From assembly GCA_004346725.1 (NCBI GenBank), contig SMDE01000006.1, positions 1 to 64,000 on the forward strand: a stretch of 64,000 bases of DNA, in the 5' to 3' direction. A model generated the notes under the pieces. It worked only from the letters and a program-made list of their open reading frames with translations. It was not told where the DNA came from and searched no databases. Each line of letters opens with the position of its first letter. Position 1 is the stretch's first letter. The translations under genes were made by a program, and so were the position numbers. Of this stretch, positions 55,539-64,000 are shown piece after piece. This stretch comes from Phytobacter diazotrophicus (GTDB lineage: Bacteria; Pseudomonadota; Gammaproteobacteria; Enterobacterales; Enterobacteriaceae).

Positions 55539-56737
55539 GCGTCATGCTCCTGATTGAGCGAGTGGAGCGTTTCGGAAAAGAGCGACTGCAGGCGGGCAAT
55601 CTGAATGTCATCGAGCTCCTCCTGCGCCAGGCGACGCGCGAAAACCTCTTCCACTTTTAACTCGCTTAAGGTTTCGCGGCGCTCACCTGCGAGGATGCGC
55701 TCCCGCTGTTCGCGGCTGCGGCGAACCAATAACACCTCGACCGGCAGATCGGCGGTGAGTGCCTGAATTTTTCGCTGCATGTTGCTCAGATAATCCTCGG
55801 TCGCGATCTCGATATCCAGCCACACGGGAGCGTCAGTTGGGCTGCCACGCCACTGCTCAAGTTGCTGACGAATCGACTCAAGATCACCCTTGATAACCGC
55901 CAGTTGCTGTGTAACAGGGACTTCCAGCGCTGTCACATCCGCCAGTTTTCCTGCTGAAAATGTCACCAGATTGACATATTTGCTGTTACCGGTTTCGTCA
56001 AAGCTCAAAGCGATAGGCGAGCCGCAGTAGCGGATATGCTCTTGCCCACCTGGCTTTTGCGGGCGGTGAATATGCCCAAGCGCGATGTAATCCGCAGGCG
56101 GAAAGTTTTGCGCGGGGAAGGCATCCAGCGTACCGATATAGATGTCACGTACGGCGTCACTCTTACTGGCACCGACGGTGGTCAGATGCCCGCTGGCGAT
56201 TATCGGCAGCACGCTGTCGCCGCGTAATTCGCAGGCGGCCTGATACTGTTGCTGGTAGTAATCGGTGATGGCTTGCAGCAAATGTAGCTGTTTTTCTTGC
56301 CCGGAAAGTCCCGCCTGGCTGGTCATGATGTCGCGTGGACGCAAAAAAGGCACCGGGCAGAAAACCGCGCCGGGCGAGCCGTCACGCAACGGTAAATAAA
56401 AAGGCGCGCTGCCTGCGCTGGCAACAACGGTTGTCTTCAGCCACGCAAGAATATCTTTCGATTCATTAAGAGTGGCTACTGAATCATGATTACCTGCCAG
56501 CACAACCAGATGACAACCCGTCTGCTGTAATTTCACCACAAAACGGTTGTACAGCTCGCGCGCATAGCTGGGCGGGGAGCCGGTATCAAAGATGTCGCCC
56601 GCGACAATAATGGCGTCGACCAGGTGCTCCTCAGCGGTGGCCAGCAGCCAGGTGAGGAAAGCGTCGTGTTCGGCGGCGCGGCTTTTACTGTAGAAGTTCT
56701 GACCCAGGTGCCAGTCCGAAGTATGAAGGATGCGCAT
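55535..56737 (-). CDS. sbcD: Exonuclease subunit SbcD
   Basis: 400 residues from the ATG at 56737 ([16 protein letters not shown]), the E. coli length. It is the Mre11-like Mn-dependent phosphoesterase of the SbcCD complex. Metal-site motifs: [43 protein letters not shown] and ALGHIHRPQ. It is the first gene of the sbcDC operon, divergent from phoB. Confidence 0.97.
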   Translation of the reverse strand: MRILHTSDWHLGQNFYSKSRAAEHDAFLTWLLATAEEHLVDAIIVAGDIFDTGSPPSYARELYNRFVVKLQQTGCHLVVLAGNHDSVATLNESKDILAWLKTTVVASAGSAPFYLPLRDGSPGAVFCPVPFLRPRDIMTSQAGLSGQEKQLHLLQAITDYYQQQYQAACELRGDSVLPIIASGHLTTVGASKSDAVRDIYIGTLDAFPAQNFPPADYIALGHIHRPQKPGGQEHIRYCGSPIALSFDETGNSKYVNLVTFSAGKLADVTALEVPVTQQLAVIKGDLESIRQQLEQWRGSPTDAPVWLDIEIATEDYLSNMQRKIQALTADLPVEVLLVRRSREQRERILAGERRETLSELKVEEVFARRLAQEELDDIQIARLQSLFSETLHSLNQEHDA

Positions 56738-56856
56738 AGCGGTTCCGTGGCAAAAAAGCGTAAACGCGATTATAACATTCAGGGGCACACGAGCCGCCAG
56801 TGAAAGAATTTCCCACTGTCATAAAACAAAGGCTTGGGTCACCTGTTGGTCATTTG

Positions 56857-56889
56857 TTTCATAAATCTGTCACAAAAGTGACGCATAAT
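56857..56889 (+). promoter_or_regulatory. Pho box and -10 of phoB
   Basis: TTTCATAAATCTGTCACA (56857-56874) matches the E. coli phoB Pho box closely, and CATAAT (56884-56889) is the -10. PhoB thus activates its own operon. Confidence 0.85.
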
Positions 56890-56932
56890 GGCGCCGCACT
56901 TAGCTGATGACTTAATTTAAACAGGGCAAATT

Positions 56933-57622
56933 ATGGCAAGACGCATTCTGGTCGTAGAAGACGAAGCGCCAATCCGTGAGATGGTGTGTTTCGTGCTCGA
57001 ACAAAACGGCTTTCAACCTGTCGAAGCGGAAGATTATGACAGCGCGGTGAACCAACTTAATGAACCCTGGCCCGATCTGATTTTGCTCGACTGGATGCTG
57101 CCAGGTGGCTCAGGTATTCAGTTCATTAAACATCTCAAGCGTGAAGCGATGACCCGGGATATCCCGGTGATGATGTTGACCGCCCGTGGTGAAGAAGAAG
57201 ACCGCGTGCGCGGACTTGAGACGGGCGCGGACGATTACATTACTAAGCCGTTTTCGCCCAAGGAACTGGTGGCACGTATTAAAGCTGTCATGCGTCGTAT
57301 CTCGCCGATGGCGGTAGAAGAAGTCATTGAAATGCAGGGGTTGAGCCTTGATCCAAGTTCTCACCGTGTGATGACCGGTGAAAATCCTCTGGACATGGGG
57401 CCGACGGAGTTTAAGCTACTGCATTTCTTTATGACGCATCCTGAGCGTGTGTATAGCCGCGAACAACTGCTGAACCATGTATGGGGAACGAATGTGTATG
57501 TTGAAGACCGCACGGTGGATGTTCATATTCGCCGGTTGCGTAAAGCGCTGGAACACAGCGGCCACGATCGTATGGTTCAAACCGTTCGCGGCACGGGTTA
57601 TCGTTTCTCGACCCGTTTCTAA
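56933..57622 (+). CDS. phoB: Phosphate regulon response regulator PhoB
   Basis: 229 residues, OmpR/PhoB class. Receiver: acidic pair in [12 protein letters not shown], phosphoacceptor Asp in [12 protein letters not shown] (about 53), Lys in [12 protein letters not shown] (about 105). The winged-helix DNA-binding domain has the recognition region [13 protein letters not shown] and [12 protein letters not shown]. It activates phoA, psiF and its own operon from Pho boxes under phosphate limitation. phoR follows 21 nt later. Confidence 0.97.
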   Translation: MARRILVVEDEAPIREMVCFVLEQNGFQPVEAEDYDSAVNQLNEPWPDLILLDWMLPGGSGIQFIKHLKREAMTRDIPVMMLTARGEEEDRVRGLETGADDYITKPFSPKELVARIKAVMRRISPMAVEEVIEMQGLSLDPSSHRVMTGENPLDMGPTEFKLLHFFMTHPERVYSREQLLNHVWGTNVYVEDRTVDVHIRRLRKALEHSGHDRMVQTVRGTGYRFSTRF

Positions 57623-57643
57623 AATCTGAAAGGAGTGTGACGC

Positions 57644-58939
57644 GTGCTGGAACGGCTGTCATGGAAAAGGCTGGTACTCGAACTCATCCTTTGTTGTCTA
57701 CCCGCTGCACTGCTCGGCGCTTTCTTTGGTTATCTGCCCTGGTTTTTACTGGTGGCAGTCACCGGGTTACTGGCCTGGCATTTCTGGAATTTAATGCGTC
57801 TTTCCTGGTGGTTGTGGGTCGATAAAAGTATGACGCCGCCGCCGGGCACGGGAAGCTGGGAACCCCTGCTTTATGGTCTGCACCAGATGCAGATGCGTAA
57901 TAAAAAACGCCGTCGTGAGCTGGGTAATCTGATCAAACGTTTTCGTAGTGGCGCGGAGTCGCTACCTGATGCGTTAGTGATGATCACCGAAGAGGGGACG
58001 ATGTTTTGGTGTAATGGCCTGGCACAGCAATTGCTGAATCTACGCTGGCCGGACGATAACGGACAAAACATTCTCAACCTGCTGCGTTATCCGGAATTTA
58101 CCCGCTATCTTAAAACGAAAGATTTCACCCGCCCGCTTAATCTGGTGCTTAACAATGGTCGCCATCTGGAGATCCGCGTGATGCCCTACAGCGAGCAGCA
58201 GTTATTGATGGTGGCGCGTGACGTCACGCAAATGCATCAGCTTGAAGGGGCCCGGCGTAACTTTTTTGCCAACGTCAGCCATGAGCTACGCACACCGCTG
58301 ACGGTATTGCAGGGCTATCTGGAAATGATGCAGGAGCAGACGCTGGAAGGGCCGCCGCGTGACAAGGCGCTGCACACCATGCGTGAGCAGACATCGCGAA
58401 TGGAAGGTCTGGTTAAACAGTTACTGACATTATCCAAAATAGAAGCGGCGCCGACGTTACCGCCGAATGAAATTATAGATGTGCCGATGATGCTGCGTGT
58501 TGTGGAGCGCGAGGCGCAGACGTTAAGCCAAAAGAAGCATGAGCTTGAATTCGTGGTCGACAACGACCTGAAAGTGCTGGGGAATGAGGATCAGCTACGC
58601 AGCGCGATTTCCAATCTGGTTTATAACGCCGTGAACCATACGCCAGCGGGAACACACATTACCGTGCGCTGGCTGCGTGCGATCTCTGGCGCACAGTTTA
58701 TCGTTGAAGATAATGGGCCGGGGATTGGGCCTGAACATATTCCTCGCCTGACAGAGCGCTTTTACCGCGTTGATAAAGCCCGCTCCCGGCAAACCGGTGG
58801 TAGCGGTTTGGGGCTGGCTATCGTAAAACACGCGCTTAACCATCACGAAAGTAAGCTCGAAATCGACAGTACGCCGGGTAAAGGCACCCGTTTCAGTTTT
58901 ACATTGCCCGCACGTCTCGTCGTGAAGAACGCAAGCTGA
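57644..58939 (+). CDS. phoR: Phosphate regulon sensor kinase PhoR
   Basis: 431 residues, GTG start as in E. coli. Two N-terminal membrane helices ([20 protein letters not shown] and following) lack a large periplasmic loop, as usual for PhoR, which listens to the Pst transporter through PhoU. A PAS domain (about 95-190) is followed by the H-box [20 protein letters not shown], and the ATPase boxes [20 protein letters not shown] and [14 protein letters not shown]. It phosphorylates or dephosphorylates PhoB. Confidence 0.97.
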   Translation: MLERLSWKRLVLELILCCLPAALLGAFFGYLPWFLLVAVTGLLAWHFWNLMRLSWWLWVDKSMTPPPGTGSWEPLLYGLHQMQMRNKKRRRELGNLIKRFRSGAESLPDALVMITEEGTMFWCNGLAQQLLNLRWPDDNGQNILNLLRYPEFTRYLKTKDFTRPLNLVLNNGRHLEIRVMPYSEQQLLMVARDVTQMHQLEGARRNFFANVSHELRTPLTVLQGYLEMMQEQTLEGPPRDKALHTMREQTSRMEGLVKQLLTLSKIEAAPTLPPNEIIDVPMMLRVVEREAQTLSQKKHELEFVVDNDLKVLGNEDQLRSAISNLVYNAVNHTPAGTHITVRWLRAISGAQFIVEDNGPGIGPEHIPRLTERFYRVDKARSRQTGGSGLGLAIVKHALNHHESKLEIDSTPGKGTRFSFTLPARLVVKNAS

Positions 58940-58959
58940 CACCTGAGGTGTCAGTTTTT
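58936..58959 (+). terminator. Terminator of phoBR
   Basis: CTGACACCT (58936-58944) pairs perfectly with AGGTGTCAG (58946-58954), followed by five T. The stem overlaps the phoR stop codon. Confidence 0.85.
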
Positions 58960-59347
58960 CTTTCCACTTCTGTCATAGACCCGCTTTTCACACTTCGTTT
59001 TTCCCGAATCTTCAAACAGATTATGTCTCTGACTATTTTTTGTTCGCATGATTAGCCATCCGTTTTTCTTATATACAGTATCTTCATCTGGCATTTATTG
59101 TAGAGCTGGTATAACCATCTGGTTTTGCGATCCCTTATTGCCTTTAAACGTTATAAGCGTTTAAATTGCGCCCCGTATGTCGTCAGACCGACTGTATTTG
59201 CGTGGTAAATCGAAAAACTATTCTCCGTCACGCAGCGCGGGAAGTGTTTCCCGCTACGTTTAAAGGTTATTTCCGCCGTAATGTTCCGCTGAAATAAGGC
59301 GAAAATTTCAACACTTACAACATCACATCCACAGGCAGTAAACGTTT
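58960..59347 (+). other. Long leader/promoter region of brnQ
   Basis: 388 bp without a gene. It contains two perfect hairpins, TTTAAACG/CGTTTAAA (59143-59165) and GCGGGAA/TTCCCGC (59237-59254). I found no Leu/Ile/Val-rich leader peptide, so classical attenuation is not supported. Confidence 0.5.
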
Positions 59348-60667
59348 ATGACCCATCATTTAAAACCACGAGACATTGTTGCTCTGGGCTTTATGACTTT
59401 CGCGTTGTTCGTCGGCGCCGGAAATATCATCTTCCCTCCGATGGTTGGTTTGCAGGCGGGCGAGCATGTCTGGACTGCCTCAATTGGCTTTCTGATTACC
59501 GCTGTGGGCCTGCCGGTGCTGACGGTCGTCGCGCTGGCGAAAGTGGGCGGAGGGGTGGATAGCCTCAGCACGCCGATTGGTAAAGTAGCCGGCGTACTGC
59601 TGGCCACCGTCTGCTATCTTGCCGTGGGGCCGCTGTTTGCCACGCCGCGTACCGCGACGGTATCGTTTGAGGTGGGGATTGCGCCGCTGACCGGTGAAGG
59701 CTCACTGCCGCTGCTGATTTACAGCATTATCTACTTTGCGCTGGTCATTCTGGTGTCGCTCTATCCGGGCAAATTGCTGGATACCGTCGGGAATTTTCTC
59801 GCGCCGCTGAAAATTATCGCGCTGATCGTTCTCTCTGTCGCCGCTATCATCTGGCCAGCCGGTCCGATTAGCCATGCGATGGATGCCTACCAGCATGCGG
59901 CGTTCTCGAACGGTTTTGTGAATGGCTATCTCACCATGGATACGCTGGGCGCGATGGTGTTCGGCATCGTTATCGTTAATGCGGCACGTTCACGTGGCGT
60001 AACAGAAGCCCGCTTGCTGACCCGCTATACCGTCTGGGCTGGCCTGATGGCCGGTGTCGGTCTGACGCTGCTCTATCTGGCGCTGTTCCGTCTGGGTTCT
60101 GATAGCTCGACGCTGGTGGATCAGTCTGCCAATGGTGCTGCGATTTTGCATGCATATGTTGCCCATACCTTTGGTGGCGCTGGCAGCCTCCTGTTGGCTG
60201 CGCTGATTTTTATCGCCTGCCTGGTTACGGCAGTGGGGCTGACCTGCGCCTGCGCGGAGTTCTTCTCGCAATATCTGCCGCTCTCTTATCGTGCGCTGGT
60301 GTTTATCCTGGGGATCTTCTCCATGGCGGTGTCGAATCTGGGGCTGAGTCATTTGATTCAAATCTCTATTCCGGTGCTGACAATGATTTATCCGCCGTGT
60401 ATCGCACTTGTGGTGTTAAGCTTTACGCGCTCCTGGTGGCATAATTCGACCCGCGTAATTGCACCGGCGATGTTCATCAGTCTGGCGTTTGGCGTACTGG
60501 ACGGTATCAAAGCATCTGCATTTAGCGATATGCTTCCGGCCTGGACTCAGCGTCTGCCGCTGGCAGAGCAGGGGCTGGCCTGGTTGATGCCAACAGTGGT
60601 GATGGTGGCTCTGGCTGTGTGCTGGGATCGTGCCGCCGGGCGTCAGGTGACATCCAGCGCCCATTAA
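59348..60667 (+). CDS. brnQ: Branched-chain amino acid transporter BrnQ (LIV-II)
   Basis: 439 residues, about 12 membrane helices, LIVCS family. It takes up leucine, isoleucine and valine with a cation. The N-terminal [23 protein letters not shown] is the family's first broken helix. [21 protein letters not shown] and [19 protein letters not shown] are further signatures. It matches E. coli BrnQ in length and is separated from proY by a strong terminator. Confidence 0.96.
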   Translation: MTHHLKPRDIVALGFMTFALFVGAGNIIFPPMVGLQAGEHVWTASIGFLITAVGLPVLTVVALAKVGGGVDSLSTPIGKVAGVLLATVCYLAVGPLFATPRTATVSFEVGIAPLTGEGSLPLLIYSIIYFALVILVSLYPGKLLDTVGNFLAPLKIIALIVLSVAAIIWPAGPISHAMDAYQHAAFSNGFVNGYLTMDTLGAMVFGIVIVNAARSRGVTEARLLTRYTVWAGLMAGVGLTLLYLALFRLGSDSSTLVDQSANGAAILHAYVAHTFGGAGSLLLAALIFIACLVTAVGLTCACAEFFSQYLPLSYRALVFILGIFSMAVSNLGLSHLIQISIPVLTMIYPPCIALVVLSFTRSWWHNSTRVIAPAMFISLAFGVLDGIKASAFSDMLPAWTQRLPLAEQGLAWLMPTVVMVALAVCWDRAAGRQVTSSAH

Positions 60668-60688
60668 TTGCGCAATAAGGTTTACTAA

Positions 60689-60717
60689 CCACGGGACGTA
60701 AAGTCCCGTGGTTTTTT
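60689..60717 (+). terminator. Terminator between brnQ and proY
   Basis: CCACGGGAC (60689-60697) pairs with GTCCCGTGG (60703-60711), followed by six T: a strong intrinsic terminator. Confidence 0.92.
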
Positions 60718-60746
60718 GTTTTTTTTAGATCCTGGAACAGGAAACC

Positions 60747-62099
60747 ATGGAAAGTACGAACAAACTAAAGCGAGGTCTTAGTACCCGGCACATTCGCTTT
60801 ATGGCCCTGGGGTCGGCGATTGGCACCGGGCTGTTTTACGGTTCAGCCGATGCCATCAAAATGGCCGGGCCAAGCGTATTGCTGGCCTATATCATCGGTG
60901 GTGTGGCGGCGTATATCATCATGCGCGCGCTGGGCGAGATGTCAGTACACAACCCGTCCGCCAGTTCATTTTCCCGCTACGCGCAGGAAAACCTCGGGCC
61001 ATTGGCCGGTTATATCACCGGCTGGACCTATTGTTTCGAAATCCTGATTGTGGCGATTGCCGATGTGACCGCCTTTGGCATTTATATGGGGGTCTGGTTT
61101 CCCGCCGTACCGCACTGGATCTGGGTGCTCAGCGTGGTGCTGATCATCTGCGCCATCAACCTGATGAGCGTGAAAGTCTTTGGTGAGCTGGAGTTTTGGT
61201 TCTCTTTCTTCAAAGTCGCTACCATCATCATCATGATCGTCGCCGGTTTTGGCATCATCATTTGGGGGATTGGCAACGGCGGCCAGCCTACCGGTATCAG
61301 TAACCTGTGGACCAACGGCGGTTTCTTTAGTAACGGCTGGTTGGGGATGGTGATGTCGCTGCAAATGGTGATGTTCGCCTACGGCGGTATTGAAATCATC
61401 GGCATCACCGCCGGGGAAGCGAAAGACCCTGAGAAATCTATTCCGCGTGCGATTAACTCCGTACCGATGCGTATTCTGGTGTTCTACGTGGGCACGCTGT
61501 TTGTCATCATGTCTATCTACCCGTGGAACCAGGTGGGGACCGACGGCAGCCCCTTCGTGCTGACCTTCCAGCATATGGGGATCACTTTCGCGGCCAGCAT
61601 TCTTAACTTCGTCGTACTGACAGCATCATTGTCGGCGATTAACTCCGATGTGTTTGGCGTGGGGCGTATGCTGCACGGTATGGCGGAGCAGGGCAGTGCG
61701 CCCAAAGTGTTTGCCAAAACGTCCCGTCGCGGCATTCCGTGGGTCACGGTAATGGTGATGACCATCGCGCTGCTGTTTGCGGTTTACCTCAATTACATCA
61801 TGCCGGAAAACGTCTTCCTGGTGATTGCTTCGCTGGCGACATTCGCCACCGTGTGGGTATGGATCATGATCCTGCTGTCGCAAATTGCCTTCCGTCGTCG
61901 TTTGTCGCCGCAGGAAGTGAATGCCCTGAAATTCAAAGTGCCGGGCGGCGTTGCCACCACCGTGGCTGGCCTGGTTTTTCTGGTCTTTATTATCGCCCTG
62001 ATTGGCTGGCACCCGGACACGCGCATTTCGCTGTATGTGGGTTTCGCGTGGATTGTTCTGCTACTGATTGGCTGGATGTTTAAACGCCAGAAAGCATAA
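60747..62099 (+). CDS. proY: Proline-specific permease-like ProY (APC family)
   Basis: 450 residues, twelve membrane helices, amino-acid transporter (AAT) family. [38 protein letters not shown] at the N-terminus and [33 protein letters not shown] in the middle are family signatures. In Salmonella and E. coli ProY is a cryptic proline permease, and its natural substrate may differ (histidine has been proposed). AACAGGAA serves as ribosome-binding site. Confidence 0.94.
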   Translation: MESTNKLKRGLSTRHIRFMALGSAIGTGLFYGSADAIKMAGPSVLLAYIIGGVAAYIIMRALGEMSVHNPSASSFSRYAQENLGPLAGYITGWTYCFEILIVAIADVTAFGIYMGVWFPAVPHWIWVLSVVLIICAINLMSVKVFGELEFWFSFFKVATIIIMIVAGFGIIIWGIGNGGQPTGISNLWTNGGFFSNGWLGMVMSLQMVMFAYGGIEIIGITAGEAKDPEKSIPRAINSVPMRILVFYVGTLFVIMSIYPWNQVGTDGSPFVLTFQHMGITFAASILNFVVLTASLSAINSDVFGVGRMLHGMAEQGSAPKVFAKTSRRGIPWVTVMVMTIALLFAVYLNYIMPENVFLVIASLATFATVWVWIMILLSQIAFRRRLSPQEVNALKFKVPGGVATTVAGLVFLVFIIALIGWHPDTRISLYVGFAWIVLLLIGWMFKRQKA

Positions 62100-62110
62100 A
62101 TTCGCTAATA

Positions 62111-62133
62111 CCCGGTAGTGTCAGGCTACCGGG
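62111..62133 (+). terminator. Hairpin after proY
   Basis: CCCGGTAG (62111-62118) pairs with CTACCGGG (62126-62133) shortly after the proY stop. There is no tight T-run, so termination may be weak. Confidence 0.5.
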
Positions 62134-62331
62134 CAAACGCTGTTTTACCACTATCCCATCATTTTCCATCTTACCGCGCTTATACCGACGAATCACATCT
62201 GGCTTTGCGAAAAATATGCGCAGCGAGTTTTCTGCGCCCTGGTTCTCAACCCCATAAAAACGCAGAAAAGATGAGCTGTCGAGACGAGATTTATGCAAGA
62301 GTGAGGTCATTTTTGACATAGGGGAAAGTCG

Positions 62332-64000
62332 ATGTTGCAAGCCTGGCATCTGCCTGTCGCGCCATTTGTAAAACAGAACAAAGACCAACTGGTGATGACA
62401 CTCTGGCTAACCGGAAGTAAGCCTCCGTCTCGCGTCACGTTACGGGCCGAGATAGATAATGAAGAGACCTTGATACCGATGCGGCGGGTCCGCCTGACGC
62501 CAAAATCAGGCGTGACGGCCTGGAGTGCAGCCATCTCACTGCAAAGTGGCCAGCCGCGGCGTCGTTACAGCTTTAAGCTACTGTGGGACGACCGCCAGCT
62601 CTGGTTTACCCCGCAGGGGTTCAGCCCGTTTCCCCCTGCACGGCTGGAGCAATTCGCCGTCGATTCCCCTGACAGTGGGCCGCAGTGGGTAGCAGAACAG
62701 GTGTTCTATCAGATCTTCCCCGATCGTTTTGCTCGTAGTGAACAACATCAAGATCAACAGAACAACGTTTACTATCACCACGCCGCAGGCCAGGAGATTG
62801 TGCTGCGCGACTGGGATGAACCGTTGAGCGGCGAGGCCGGTGGCTCAACCTTTTACGGCGGCACGCTGGACGGTATCAGTGAAAAGCTGCCCTATCTGCA
62901 TGAACTGGGTGTAACTGCGCTCTATCTGAACCCGGTCTTTGTCGCCCCTAGCGTGCATAAATACGATACGGAAGATTACCGTCACGTGGACGCACGTTTC
63001 GGCGACGATCAGGCACTGCTTCGCCTGCGTCGGAGTACCCATCGTCTGGGGATCCGTCTGGTACTGGACGGGGTCTTTAATCACAGCGGTGATTCACATG
63101 CCTGGTTTGACCGACACAACCGCGGCACCACTGGTGCCTGTCATAACCCCGCTTCCGAATGGCGTGAATGGTACAGTTTTGATGAGGATGGCCGCGCGCG
63201 TGACTGGCTGGGCTATTCCAGCCTGCCAAAGCTGGACTACCAGGCGCAAACTCTGGTGGACGAGATGTACCAGGGCGAAGACAGCGTGGTACGTCACTGG
63301 CTGAAAGCGCCCTGGAATATGGATGGCTGGCGGTTGGATGTGGTGCACATGCTGGGCGAGGGGGGCGGTGCGCGCAATAACCTGCAACATGTCGCCGGAA
63401 TAACCAAAGCCGCCAAAGAGACACTGCCTGAGGCCTATATCGTCGGCGAGCATTTCGGCGATGCGCGCCAGTGGCTACAGGCGGACGTGGAAGACGCCGC
63501 CATGAACTACCGCGGTTTTACCTTTCCGGTATGGGCGTTTCTGGCGAATACCGATATTTCGATGGATCCCCAGCGTATTGATGCGCACACCTGCATGGTG
63601 TGGATGGATAATTACCGCGCCGGGCTTTCGCATCAGCAACAGTTACGCATGTTCAACCAACTGGATAGCCACGACACACCGCGTTTTAAAACGGTGTTGG
63701 GGAAAGATGTGGCCCGGTTGCCGCTGGCGGTGGTTTGGCTGTTTACCTGGCCCGGCGTGCCCTGCATTTATTATGGTGATGAGGTTGGGCTGGACGGTGC
63801 CAACGATCCCTTCTGCCGCAAACCCTTCCCGTGGGATAAAGCGAAACAGGACACGGAACTGCTGGCGCTCTATCAGCGGCTGGCCCGTCTGCGCAAACGT
63901 AGCCAGGCGCTCTGTTACGGCGGCTGTCAGGTTATCTACGCCGAAGGGAACGTGGTGATCTTTTTGCGTTTGTATCAGCAAGAAAGGGTGCTGGTGGCGA
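62332..64000 (+). CDS. malZ: Maltodextrin glucosidase MalZ (cut by window end)
   Basis: The first 556 residues are present and open to the window edge; the E. coli enzyme is about 605, so some 50 are missing. It is a GH13 enzyme removing glucose from the reducing end of maltodextrins in the cytoplasm. An N-terminal beta-domain ([20 protein letters not shown]) precedes the barrel. Barrel motifs: [12 protein letters not shown], the nucleophile Asp in [13 protein letters not shown], the acid Glu in [13 protein letters not shown] and the third carboxylate in [19 protein letters not shown] upstream is the ribosome-binding site. MalT control is known in E. coli, but I saw no convincing MalT boxes. 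Confidence 0.95.
   Translation, partial: MLQAWHLPVAPFVKQNKDQLVMTLWLTGSKPPSRVTLRAEIDNEETLIPMRRVRLTPKSGVTAWSAAISLQSGQPRRRYSFKLLWDDRQLWFTPQGFSPFPPARLEQFAVDSPDSGPQWVAEQVFYQIFPDRFARSEQHQDQQNNVYYHHAAGQEIVLRDWDEPLSGEAGGSTFYGGTLDGISEKLPYLHELGVTALYLNPVFVAPSVHKYDTEDYRHVDARFGDDQALLRLRRSTHRLGIRLVLDGVFNHSGDSHAWFDRHNRGTTGACHNPASEWREWYSFDEDGRARDWLGYSSLPKLDYQAQTLVDEMYQGEDSVVRHWLKAPWNMDGWRLDVVHMLGEGGGARNNLQHVAGITKAAKETLPEAYIVGEHFGDARQWLQADVEDAAMNYRGFTFPVWAFLANTDISMDPQRIDAHTCMVWMDNYRAGLSHQQQLRMFNQLDSHDTPRFKTVLGKDVARLPLAVVWLFTWPGVPCIYYGDEVGLDGANDPFCRKPFPWDKAKQDTELLALYQRLARLRKRSQALCYGGCQVIYAEGNVVIFLRLYQQERVLVA

Noticed and set aside
59001-59347. Attenuator leader peptide for brnQ
   Set aside because: Short open frames in the leader have no runs of Leu, Ile or Val codons and no ribosome-binding site.
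62134-62331. MalT boxes upstream of malZ
   Set aside because: Only loose partial matches were seen, not enough to annotate a site.
62080-62388. 102-codon minus-strand open frame between proY and malZ
   Set aside because: It overlaps the ends of both proY and malZ on the opposite strand, spans the proY hairpin, and has no recognisable domain.

Overview
The window is chromosomal DNA from an enterobacterium, most likely a Citrobacter or a close relative. From about 26.3 kb to the right end it follows the E. coli K-12 order hemB, yaiT, yaiV, ampH, sbmA, yaiW, yaiY, yaiZ, ddlA, iraP, phoA, psiF, dgcC, proC, yaiI, aroL, yaiA, aroM, ppnP, rdgC, mak, sbcC, sbcD, phoB, phoR, brnQ, proY, malZ. The protein sequences are clearly diverged from E. 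coli, and several genes are inserted or exchanged. No rRNA, tRNA, CRISPR array, intact insertion sequence or prophage was seen. Species assignment is inference.

The left part (0-26 kb) is accessory metabolism. It starts with the frameshifted 3' end of an unidentified gene. Next come a GT8 glycosyltransferase and a sugar-lactone-oxidase-like flavoprotein that overlap by 4 nt. Then comes a LacI-family regulator facing a six-gene operon (10393 down to 4005): APH-fold kinase, enolase paralog, MHS-type transporter, D-2-hydroxyacid dehydrogenase, 2-keto-4-pentenoate hydratase-like protein and HpcH/HpaI aldolase. The enolase paralog keeps the acid/base and phosphate-side residues but has lost two active-site residues, and a perfect 20-bp LacI-type palindrome sits in the likely promoter. 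I regard this as the best candidate for an undescribed pathway: activation by phosphorylation, an enolase-type elimination, hydration, then retro-aldol cleavage.

From 10.8 to 24.3 kb lie a DUF421 membrane protein with a partner, a stand-alone ethanolamine locus (eat-eutBC, without microcompartment genes), a stretch of intergenic repeats, and a uhpA-uhpB-uhpC-like sensory system running directly into afuA-afuB-afuC. The last six genes form one sugar-phosphate sensing and import operon. A two-domain acyltransferase of the OlsF (ornithine lipid synthase) type precedes hemB.

The right part (26-64 kb) is mostly core genome: heme synthesis, an intact YaiT autotransporter, peptide uptake (sbmA-yaiW), D-Ala-D-Ala ligase, the phosphate-starvation genes phoA, psiF and phoBR (with Pho boxes upstream of phoA and phoB), c-di-GMP synthesis, proline and aromatic biosynthesis, SbcCD nuclease, branched-chain amino-acid and proline-type transport, and maltodextrin glucosidase (cut by the window end). 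Relative to E. coli K-12 there are additions: an isochorismatase-family hydrolase before sbmA; an extensin-like protein with M15/LAS peptidase motifs and an MdtG-like exporter beside ddlA; a Rieske-flavoprotein fusion before proC; and an orphan fimbrial tip-adhesin-like gene where araJ is found in E. coli.
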